Origin: an uncultured Sphingomonadales bacterium
GTDB lineage: Bacteria > Pseudomonadota > Alphaproteobacteria > Sphingomonadales > Sphingomonadaceae
Length of the DNA stretch: 6,308 bases
Assembly: GCA_903868655.1 (NCBI GenBank)
Contig: CAIPWG010000556.1
Span: forward strand, 1-6,308
Reading direction: 5' to 3'
How positions within the stretch are numbered: the stretch's first letter is position 1; every line of letters begins with the position of its first letter. Below, in pieces: positions 1 to 5,788 of this stretch. Under the pieces are notes generated by a model that saw only the letters and a program-made list of their open reading frames with translations, was not told the DNA's origin and made no database searches. Position numbers and translations under genes: made by a program.

Positions 1-2
1 AT

Positions 3-104
3 GGCAACGGCCAGGCACCAAGGCTGACCAGTGTCGCCGTTGGGCGTATCGGGTCGCTCGATGGCGGGTTCAATCCCGGCATCGAGCGGCTACCTTTGAC
101 CTGA
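3..104 (+). CDS. 3' end of an unidentified CDS (partial, runs off left edge)
   Basis: An open frame enters from the left edge and stops at TGA 102-104, giving 33 visible residues that end in GFNPGIERLPLT. Third positions are mostly G or C, as in the clear genes of this window, and the text (SVAVGRIGSLDGGFNPGIERL) reads like real protein. That is the main reason for preferring this frame over the one starting at base 2, which is open to 160 but is rich in Arg and Trp. I recognise no family, and no motif can be assigned from so short a tail. The link to the downstream genes is unknown; 121 bases separate it from the next start. It could be a chance open frame. Confidence 0.4.
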   Translation, partial: GNGQAPRLTSVAVGRIGSLDGGFNPGIERLPLT

Positions 105-225
105 TTTCCAGACGTTTGAGCGTCGACGGCGCCATTTGCGCAACCGATGTTGCACCTTAACTATGCCAGGCATCGGACGTTCTACGTTTCGGTGCGTCAT
201 TGATACCCCAATTGGGAGATTTGAC

Positions 226-402
226 ATGGGTATGCGTATAGGTGGGGCCAGTGCCGTTTCGGCGGCGTGGCAGTCCCAGCAACAAAATGCAGTGAAGCAG
301 GCTCCTCCGGTTGCGAGCACGCCAACGCCAAATCCTGTGCAACAGGCGGCGAGCGCCGGCGCAGCGATGAAGTCCGGTTCGACGTTCAGCCTTTTGGCGT
401 GA
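226..402 (+). CDS. Small hypothetical protein, 58 aa, Pro/Ala/Gln-rich
   Basis: I do not recognise this gene. The start ATG 226 is chosen because GGGAG at 214-218 lies 7 bases upstream, a strong SD sequence. An in-frame ATG at 136 exists but has no comparable signal. The product begins MGMRIGGASAVSAAWQSQQQ, continues with a Pro/Thr/Gln-rich stretch (residues 26-40, APPVASTPTPNPVQQ), and ends with an Ala/Ser-rich tail, GSTFSLLA. It has no signal peptide, membrane segment or cysteine, so a soluble cytoplasmic product or a short secreted or regulatory peptide is possible. It is followed by a stem-loop at 449-484 and by 233 bases without a gene, so it is probably transcribed separately from the redox operon. 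Its small size leaves the call uncertain. Confidence 0.5.
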   Translation: MGMRIGGASAVSAAWQSQQQNAVKQAPPVASTPTPNPVQQAASAGAAMKSGSTFSLLA

Positions 403-448
403 TCCACGGGGCAGGGCGGGTCATTCCCGTCCTGTCGGCAAATATCAA

Positions 449-484
449 ATCGCCCGGCCTCGACCCGTTTCGGTGCCGGGCGAT
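449..484 (+). terminator. Stem-loop, possible weak terminator after the 58-aa gene
   Basis: A perfect 10-bp inverted repeat, ATCGCCCGGC (449-458) and GCCGGGCGAT (475-484), encloses a 16-base loop that contains a smaller CCG-TTT-CGG hairpin (465-473). It lies 46 bases after the stop at 402. On the + strand the following bases are CTATATGC, not a true U-tract, so intrinsic termination would be weak. It could instead stabilise the 3' end of the mRNA or act as a structured leader of the operon downstream. The rest of 403-635 shows no convincing gene. Confidence 0.35.
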
Positions 485-570
485 CTATATGCAAGGTTCA
501 TCGACGCCATACAGCATGGCGCGGCGTGGCAATTTGCCTCGCTGCGGAACTTTTAAGCTGGACGAGACAT

Positions 571-586
571 TGGCCAACTGTGGCCA
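571..586. promoter_or_regulatory. TGGCCA-N4-TGGCCA dyad, candidate operator
   Basis: Two copies of the palindromic hexamer TGGCCA (571-576 and 581-586) are separated by ACTG. Their centres are 10 bp apart, about one helical turn, and the whole is symmetric as well as directly repeated. It sits 50 bases upstream of the thioredoxin-like gene start, where an operator for the operon could lie. No regulator gene is in the window, and the site could be chance in GC-rich DNA. Confidence 0.2.
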
Positions 587-635
587 CGCGTTTGCTGCGG
601 CGTCTGTAATGAGGGACCGCCAACGCGAGGCATTC

Positions 636-1157
636 ATGCAAAGCCACTTTTCGACGCCTATCACACGACTTGGCCGTATTCGGTATGCGATTGCAGCGGC
701 CTTCATTGCGCTATCAATTGGTGTCGGCGCGTCAACGGCCGGTTCTGTCAACGCCATGGCGGCTGAAGCGGACGGCTCTTTCGACTTGTCCAGATATCAC
801 GGCAAAGTCGTCTATGTCGATTTCTGGGCGTCGTGGTGCGCGCCATGCCGCCTTTCTTTTGCGTATCTCAACCAACTGCGCGCAACCTATGGCAGCAAGG
901 ATCTGGTCATCGTCACGGTCAATCTCGACCGCGATCCCAAGGCCGCGGCTAATTTTCTGCGGGCTGTCGGTGCTAGCCTGCCAGTGGTCTATGACCCCGC
1001 CGGAGCCATCGCCACGCGTTTCAAGGTTTCGACAATGCCAACGTCGGTCCTGATCGGACGCGATGGCCGCCAGCGGTTTGTCCACCATGGCTTTTTTGAC
1101 AACAAGACCGGCGAATACAGCCAGCATGTGTCCGCGCTGGTCGGCGAACAGGGCTGA
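636..1157 (+). CDS. Exported TlpA-like thioredoxin-family protein
   Basis: Predicted periplasmic thiol:disulfide oxidoreductase of 173 residues. Start ATG 636 is preferred over upstream in-frame starts because GAGG (627-630) lies 5 bases before it and it opens directly onto a signal peptide. That peptide has a basic N-region (R11, R14, R16), a hydrophobic core at about 17-33, and a likely cleavage after A42 in the AMA|AEA context. The thioredoxin fold follows: VVYVDFWASWCAPC places the active-site CxxC at C68-C71, and the cis-proline is P135 in VSTMPTS. The N-terminal extension before the fold is short compared with classical TlpA/ResA. As first gene of the operon, 27 bases before the DUF4266 lipoprotein, it is the likely receiver of electrons from the DsbD homologue encoded at the far end. 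A possible client is the Cys-ending lipoprotein next door (inference). The fold is near certain; the partner is not. Confidence 0.92.
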   Translation: MQSHFSTPITRLGRIRYAIAAAFIALSIGVGASTAGSVNAMAAEADGSFDLSRYHGKVVYVDFWASWCAPCRLSFAYLNQLRATYGSKDLVIVTVNLDRDPKAAANFLRAVGASLPVVYDPAGAIATRFKVSTMPTSVLIGRDGRQRFVHHGFFDNKTGEYSQHVSALVGEQG

Positions 1158-1184
1158 TCCCGAAAACTCCACCGAAAGGCAAAG

Positions 1185-1403
1185 ATGATGATCCGCAAGA
1201 TGATCCTTGTGCTTGGCCTGGCCATGCTGTGCGGTTGCGCCCATGTCGGGGTTAAGCCGTGGCAGCGCGACGTGCTCGCACGAAATGTGATGGCGCTAGA
1301 TTCTGAGGGGAATCTTAGTGGGTATCACGAACATATCTATTTCAGCAAAGAAGGCGCGACCGGCGGTCGCAGTGCCAGCGGCGGAGGCTGTGGATGCAAT
1401 TGA
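1185..1403 (+). CDS. DUF4266 family small lipoprotein with GGGCGCN tail
   Basis: A 72-residue predicted lipoprotein. AAAGG at 1175-1179 serves ATG 1185; the next codon, ATG 1188, is an equally possible start. The N-terminus is a short basic and hydrophobic signal ending in LCGC, with lipidated Cys most likely C18 (L at -3, G at -1). After it come the family hallmarks as I remember them: VKPWQRDVLAR near the N-terminus (residues 23-33), then HEHIYFSKEG (48-57), then a Gly/Ser-rich tail ending GGGCGCN with C69 and C71. Function of the family is not established to my knowledge. The conserved C-terminal cysteines next to two thiol-redox genes suggest redox-active or metal-binding thiols. GAT at 57-59 resembles the core of ApbE flavinylation sites but lacks the upstream Asp. 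The stop overlaps the next gene start by 10 bases, so translation is probably coupled. Confidence 0.88.
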   Translation: MMIRKMILVLGLAMLCGCAHVGVKPWQRDVLARNVMALDSEGNLSGYHEHIYFSKEGATGGRSASGGGCGCN

Positions 1404-2812
1404 CTAGCCCCGTCGCACATAGGGTGCGAAAGCTTGGCCGCGTCGCGGCTGGCATCTCGATGCTCAGCGCCAATCTGATTGGCGCAAGCGCGGCGCTCGC
1501 CCAGGACGATACCGACGAAACTCCGCAAGTGGTGGTGCACGACCTCATGAAAGAGCCGGCCCCTGGACCAGACACGTATGTCTATGACACCTCGGTCCTG
1601 TTCTACAAGGAAGCGGGCAGCCGGGTCCAGGCGTTCGAGCCCGTGTTCAATGTGCAGAATTTTCTGGCTAACGGCAGCGTGATCAGCGGTAATTTCACGT
1701 TTGATTCGCTGACCGGGGCAACACCAAACGGCGCGACCCCCTCGGCAACGGACCAGACCTTCAGCTCGATCGTGCGTCAAAAGACGACAAGTACCCAGAT
1801 AACCAGCACCAGCGCTTCAGGCGGAGGGACCATCACCACGATTCCCGGCACGGCCTATGCGCAATCGAGCTATTCTGTGCCTGCCCGTACCCTGCCGCTG
1901 GCCTCGTTCCACGATCATCGGTTTGCGGGGAATGGCGGTTTTTCATGGCTGACCAATCCGGATACCCGCCTTAACGTCGGGGTCGGCGCCTCGATCGAGC
2001 GTGACTATACCAGCGTGACCGGAAATTTCGGCATTGCGCGTGACTTCAATCAGAAGAACACCACGCTGTCGATCTCGGTCAATCTGGAAGAAGACATCTC
2101 GCGTCCGTTCAACGGGACGCCCGCCCCATTTCAAAACCTGAATAGCCAGATCGGCGGCGGCAACGACAGCAAGGCAATGTACGGCGTGCTTGCCGGTATC
2201 TCGCAAACGTTGACCCGGTTCTGGATCACCCAGGTCAATGTCAACCTTAGCAGCAGCAAGGGCTATCAGGCCGATCCCTATCGTGTCTTGTCCGTGGTCG
2301 ATTCAGTGAGCGGTGCGCCGCTTGACTACCTGTTTGAAAATCGGCCGCGCACCCGTACTCGTGAAAGCGTGTACTGGGGCAACAAGTTGGCGCTCGGGCC
2401 AACCGTGGCCGATGTGTCTGTGCGCTATTATCATGACACATGGGGCGTCAATTCGCTCACGGCCGAAGTGTCTGAACAGATCCCGCTGGGGTCAACGCTC
2501 TACATCAAGCCGATCTACCGCTATTATCACCAGACTGCGGCAAATTTTTTCACGTATTATCTGGTTAGTGGGTCCGCATTGCCCAATTATGCCAGTTCTG
2601 ACAGCAGACTCAGCCGGTTCAATGCCAGTACGATCGGCGGCAAGATCGGAGTGCGGGTGTTCGGCACCGGCGAATTTTATATCGAGGGCGAAAGCTATCG
2701 TCAGACCGGCCCGCACACGATTGCCAATGCAGTGGGACAATTGTCGGGGCTCGACCTGTTTTCCGGAGTTCGCGCGACAAGCGTGATGACGGGACTGAGG
2801 CTGCGCATGTAG
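1394..2812 (+). CDS. DUF3570 family protein, predicted outer-membrane beta-barrel
   Basis: A 472-residue exported protein of the DUF3570 family, recognised from its overall style and its position beside DUF4266, ApbE and thioredoxin genes. The start ATG 1394 overlaps the end of the lipoprotein gene. A long signal peptide has basic residues R10, R12, K13 and R16, a hydrophobic region at about 17-33, and likely cleavage after A36 (ALA|QDD). From about residue 165 onward the protein alternates polar and hydrophobic residues in amphipathic strands rich in Tyr, Thr and Asn, typical of an outer-membrane barrel (for example RLNVGVGASIERDY, TTLSISVNLEED and LYIKPIYRYYHQ). It contains no cysteine, so it is not a thiol client. 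Residues 104-110, DSLTGAT, match the ApbE target consensus and make T110 a candidate FMN attachment site (inference). The last residue is Met rather than the usual aromatic. Confidence 0.85.
   Translation: MQLTSPVAHRVRKLGRVAAGISMLSANLIGASAALAQDDTDETPQVVVHDLMKEPAPGPDTYVYDTSVLFYKEAGSRVQAFEPVFNVQNFLANGSVISGNFTFDSLTGATPNGATPSATDQTFSSIVRQKTTSTQITSTSASGGGTITTIPGTAYAQSSYSVPARTLPLASFHDHRFAGNGGFSWLTNPDTRLNVGVGASIERDYTSVTGNFGIARDFNQKNTTLSISVNLEEDISRPFNGTPAPFQNLNSQIGGGNDSKAMYGVLAGISQTLTRFWITQVNVNLSSSKGYQADPYRVLSVVDSVSGAPLDYLFENRPRTRTRESVYWGNKLALGPTVADVSVRYYHDTWGVNSLTAEVSEQIPLGSTLYIKPIYRYYHQTAANFFTYYLVSGSALPNYASSDSRLSRFNASTIGGKIGVRVFGTGEFYIEGESYRQTGPHTIANAVGQLSGLDLFSGVRATSVMTGLRLRM
1703..1723 (+). other. 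Candidate ApbE flavinylation motif DSLTGAT in the DUF3570 protein
   Basis: These codons specify D104-S-L-T-G-A-T110. Known ApbE acceptor sites in NqrC, NqrB, RnfG and RnfD have the form D-x-x-[ST]-G-A-[TS], with FMN joined by phosphoester to the last Thr/Ser. Spacing and every key position agree here, and an ApbE gene lies in the same operon. A second GATP (residues 113-116) follows immediately but lacks the Asp. Modification itself is inference. Confidence 0.5.
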
Positions 2813-2831
2813 CCTTGGGGCAGGAAATGTC

Positions 2832-2862
2832 CGGCCGGATCCTGTCCCCCGGGATCCGGCCG
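2832..2862 (+). promoter_or_regulatory. Intra-operon 11-bp hairpin between DUF3570 and ApbE genes
   Basis: A perfect inverted repeat, CGGCCGGATCC (2832-2842) and GGATCCGGCCG (2852-2862), has a 9-base loop. It fills most of the 67-base gap, the widest junction in the operon. No U-tract follows, so it is not a normal intrinsic terminator. It ends 17 bases before the ATG at 2880 and 8 bases before the weak GGGA SD (2871-2874). Plausible roles are setting the ratio of upstream to downstream products by mRNA processing or stability, or limiting ApbE translation. Confidence 0.5.
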
Positions 2863-2879
2863 CCTGCTGCGGGATTGCG

Positions 2880-3737
2880 ATGATGGTGCTGACCAGGAGT
2901 TTTACGGCGATGGGATCGCCCTGCGAAGTGCAGGTCGATTGCGCTGACGCTGCTCTGTCTGCCCGGATCGGGGCGGTGATCGAGGCCGAGGCACGGCGGA
3001 TCGAGACCAAATTCAGCCGCTATCTGCCCGAAAGCGTGGTCGGGAAGATTAACACAATGGCCGGCGCCCCCTTGGCGCTCGATCCCGAAGCCCGGCTGCT
3101 GATCGATTATGCCGCGCATTGCCATGCGATCAGCGACGGCCTGTTCGACATCACTTCAGGCATTTTGCGCAAGGCCTGGACGTTCGACGGGTCCGACCGC
3201 GTGCCCGACGAACGCCGGGTGGCCGACCTGTTGCCGCTCGTCGGTTGGGGCAAGACGCGCTGGCAGAACGGCACACTGACTTTGCGGCCAGGAATGGAAA
3301 TAGATCTTGGCGGCATTGCCAAGGAATATGCCGTCGACATGGCAGTCGCTCGTGCCAGAGCGGAATGCGATGTGCCGGTGCTGGTCAATTTTGGTGGCGA
3401 CTTGTGCGTCACCGGGCCAAGGGCCAATGGCGGGCGATGGCGTGTGCTGATTGACGCGGTCTACCAGCAAGCCGCATCCGCATGGCTCGAAATCGACAGC
3501 GGAGCAATCACCACCAGCGGCGATGCGCGCCGCTTCGTTGAGCGTGCGGGGCGCCGATATTCCCATATTCTCGACCCCCGAACGGGGATGTCAATTGTTG
3601 GCGCTCCACGCGCGGTCACCGTTGCGGCGTCAACTTGCATCGAAGCTGGGGTCCTGTCGACCCTCGCGATGTTGCAAGGTGCGCACTGTGAAACTTTTCT
3701 CGAACAGGAAGGAGTGACCGCGTGGGTTATTCGCTGA
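2880..3737 (+). CDS. apbE: FAD:protein FMN transferase, ApbE family
   Basis: ApbE enzymes split FAD and attach FMN to Thr/Ser of target proteins in a Mg-dependent reaction. This 285-residue protein shows the family motifs in order: FTAMGSPC (8-15), SDGLFDITSG (85-94), EIDLGGIAKEYAVD (140-153), FGGD (171-174), TTSGD (211-215) and HILDPRTG (229-236). Two features are odd. It starts directly on the first family strand, with no signal peptide or lipobox, and no upstream in-frame start supplies one. Near the C-terminus the usual C-x-x-A-D-A-x-x-T metal-binding segment reads CIEAGVLST (253-261), with Gly257 where Asp is expected. ATG 2880 is followed by ATG 2883; GGGA at 2871-2874 is a weak SD. The 3' end overlaps the DsbD gene by 16 bases. 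The likely target in the operon is the DUF3570 barrel (inference). Family call is firm; activity is less sure. Confidence 0.93.
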   Translation: MMVLTRSFTAMGSPCEVQVDCADAALSARIGAVIEAEARRIETKFSRYLPESVVGKINTMAGAPLALDPEARLLIDYAAHCHAISDGLFDITSGILRKAWTFDGSDRVPDERRVADLLPLVGWGKTRWQNGTLTLRPGMEIDLGGIAKEYAVDMAVARARAECDVPVLVNFGGDLCVTGPRANGGRWRVLIDAVYQQAASAWLEIDSGAITTSGDARRFVERAGRRYSHILDPRTGMSIVGAPRAVTVAASTCIEAGVLSTLAMLQGAHCETFLEQEGVTAWVIR

Positions 3738-5785
3738 ACGCACTTTTCCGCCTGTTGCTGGCATGGGCAGCAGTCGCATGCGCGGTGCCCGCAACCGCCC
3801 AGATCGCCGCACCCGAAGTCCGGGCTTCGCTGGTGGCCCAATCGTCGCATCCCGCTGCGGGACACAGCGTGCCGTTGGCCATCGTGATCGAACCGCCACA
3901 CGGATGGCACATCTATTGGTTGAACCCGGGTGACAGCGGCTATGCACCAAGGTTCGCCTGGGCTCTCCCGCGGGGCGCCACGATATCCACGCCGCGCCAT
4001 CCCGTGCCCACCCGCATGACGATCGGTGGTATCGCGATGAATGTCCACGATGGGCGCACGGTGCTGGTCGCAGATCTCGCGCTCAACGCCGCGATACCGC
4101 CCGGCACGCCGCTGCAGATTGGCGGGACAATCGACCTTCTGGTCTGTTCACAGGAATCCTGTGTTCCCGAAATGGTCCATCTATCGCACAATCTGGTGGT
4201 CGGTGATGGCGAAACCGATCCATCCGCCCGTTCGCTGATCGCCTCGGCGCAAGCGCTTTTGCCACAAGTCGTGGACGCACGTGCGCGTTACATGGTCTCT
4301 GGCCAGACGCTGACGATGCAGATCGATCTGCCCTGGCACGACACACCAGACCGGATCGAGCTCTTTCCGGTCGATCCCGCCGGGGGTGTGACGGGACCCG
4401 TTCGCATCGTAGATGCGCACGGCGGGCACATGCTTATCAGTGCGGCATTGGGCACGGCTCATGCCGATGTCTTCGGGCAGGTCGTGCTGGTCGAGCGCAG
4501 TGCGGATGGCGGCGTCACGCATGCCTGGCAGATCGCGGCTCAGCGCGGTAATCCCGTTGCGGCAAGGCAAGGCGGGCACGTGTCCAACCGTGCCGGCGTG
4601 CTCTCCTCCGTCATGGTGCCGGTGGCTTCCGCGGTGCTGGGCGGACTGTTGCTCAACCTCATGCCATGCGTGTTTCCGATCCTCAGCCTCAAGGCCATGG
4701 CGCTCGTACGTTCGGGTGCGGGCAGGAGGGAAGCGCGGTCCGAAACGCTCGGTTATCTGGTCGGAGCGGTCGGCACGATGCTGATGCTCGGCGCGGCGGT
4801 GCTGTTGCTGCGCGCCGGGGGCGAGGCGGTCGGTTGGGCATTCCAGTTGCAGAACCCGGCTGTCGTCGCGGTCCTCCTGCTGCTCGTGGCGGCGATTGCG
4901 TTCAATCTGGCTGGTCTGTTCGAACTGCCCGCGCTCGGCTTTGCTACGCTGGGCTCGAACGGGTTTTTCGGTGGCCTGGGCACTGGTGCGCTTGCCGCAT
5001 TTGTCGCAACGCCCTGCTCGGGCCCGTTCATGGCGGGCGCTCTGGGGGCGGCACTGGTGCTGCCCGCCCTGGCCGGCCTGGCGATTTTTGCCGGGCTCGG
5101 GTTCGGTCTTGCTCTGCCGTTTCTGGTCATCGGTTTTTGGGAACCTGCGCGACGGCGCATGCCGCGGCCTGGTGCCTGGATGACGATCCTGCGTCATGTG
5201 CTGTCGGTGCCGATGTTTGCCACTGCACTTGGCCTGTCGTGGCTGATCGGGCAGCAATCGGGGGTGGGAGCAATGACCGCGGCGCTGGGCGGTGTTCTAC
5301 TGCTCGGGCTGGCGCTCTGGCTGACCGGTGCGCGTCAACGCTCCATGTTGCCAGCATGGCCGGCGATGCCAGGTGTGGTCGCTGCGCTGGCATTGGCTGT
5401 ATTCGGAGTGGGCACCTTTGCGCTGACCCCGGCCGCGGCCCACGGCAGTGCCGATGTCGAGCCCTACAGTGCGGCACGGCTGTCCGAGTTACAGGCGCTG
5501 CATCGTCCGGTGCTGGTCTATGCCACGGCGGCATGGTGCCTGACTTGCAAGGTGAACGAGGCGACCAGCCTCAACACGCAAACCGTGCGCCAAGCCTTTC
5601 ACCGTCGTGGCGCAGTTATGATGGAGGCTGACTGGACCCGTTCCAACCCCGAGGTGACGCGCCTGTTGACGGCAAATGCCCGCGCGGGCGTGCCGCTCTA
5701 TCTGTGGTATCCCGTCAAAGGGCCGGTGCAGGTACTGCCGCAGGTGCTGTCACCGGGGCTGGTCCGCACGCTGGTCGATGGATAA
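3722..5785 (+). CDS. Thiol:disulfide interchange protein, DsbD/ScsB-like
   Basis: Transmembrane reductase of 687 residues that passes electrons from cytoplasmic thioredoxin to periplasmic proteins. The GTG start at 3722 is supported by AAGGAG (3709-3714), 7 bases upstream, and by a signal peptide running to about Q27 (ATAQ|IAAP). Three domains are visible. First is an N-terminal ScsB/DsbD-alpha-like domain (about 30-160) with GWHIYWLNPGDSG and the cysteine pair C142/C147 in VCSQESCVPE. Second is a membrane core of about eight helices (295-570) with C316 in NLMPCVFP and C432 in ATPCSGPF, the two redox cysteines of DsbD-beta. Third is a C-terminal thioredoxin-like domain (about 580-687) with C606-C609 in AAWCLTCK and cis-Pro658. 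All six redox cysteines are present, so the relay looks intact. It overlaps apbE by 16 bases, which points to coupled translation. The TlpA-like protein of the first gene is the probable acceptor. I give no symbol because ScsB-type and classical DsbD proteins differ. Confidence 0.93.
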   Translation: MGYSLNALFRLLLAWAAVACAVPATAQIAAPEVRASLVAQSSHPAAGHSVPLAIVIEPPHGWHIYWLNPGDSGYAPRFAWALPRGATISTPRHPVPTRMTIGGIAMNVHDGRTVLVADLALNAAIPPGTPLQIGGTIDLLVCSQESCVPEMVHLSHNLVVGDGETDPSARSLIASAQALLPQVVDARARYMVSGQTLTMQIDLPWHDTPDRIELFPVDPAGGVTGPVRIVDAHGGHMLISAALGTAHADVFGQVVLVERSADGGVTHAWQIAAQRGNPVAARQGGHVSNRAGVLSSVMVPVASAVLGGLLLNLMPCVFPILSLKAMALVRSGAGRREARSETLGYLVGAVGTMLMLGAAVLLLRAGGEAVGWAFQLQNPAVVAVLLLLVAAIAFNLAGLFELPALGFATLGSNGFFGGLGTGALAAFVATPCSGPFMAGALGAALVLPALAGLAIFAGLGFGLALPFLVIGFWEPARRRMPRPGAWMTILRHVLSVPMFATALGLSWLIGQQSGVGAMTAALGGVLLLGLALWLTGARQRSMLPAWPAMPGVVAALALAVFGVGTFALTPAAAHGSADVEPYSAARLSELQALHRPVLVYATAAWCLTCKVNEATSLNTQTVRQAFHRRGAVMMEADWTRSNPEVTRLLTANARAGVPLYLWYPVKGPVQVLPQVLSPGLVRTLVDG

Positions 5786-5788
5786 CGG

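Noticed and set aside
136..163. TTGCGC...TAACTA as a sigma70-type promoter for the 58-aa gene
   Set aside because: The -10 match is poor and the spacing arbitrary; not better than chance.
90..494. 134-residue open frame on the - strand
   Set aside because: Low-complexity shadow across the 58-aa gene and the 449-484 hairpin, with no recognisable motif.
546..571. GGAAC-N17-CATT, resembling an alphaproteobacterial general-stress (EcfG-type) promoter
   Set aside because: The -10 half differs from CGTT by one base in only four, so the match is too weak to annotate without start-site data.
267..635. N-terminal extension of the thioredoxin-like frame starting at 267
   Set aside because: It would bury the clear signal peptide 123 residues inside the protein, overlaps the 58-aa gene, and reads as unstructured text rich in Arg and Cys. 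ATG 636 has a good SD.
1730..1741. Second GATP (residues 113-116) of the DUF3570 protein as another flavin site
   Set aside because: It lacks the Asp six residues before the Thr and the Ser/Thr three before it, so it does not meet the consensus.
4181..5257. 358-residue open frame on the - strand
   Set aside because: Lies wholly within the well-supported DsbD-like gene and is dominated by Arg, Gln and His, typical of an antisense shadow in GC-rich DNA.
4666..5631. 321-residue + strand open frame
   Set aside because: Out-of-frame shadow of the DsbD-like gene, very rich in Arg, Gly and Cys with no domain; the overlapping frame has intact motifs.
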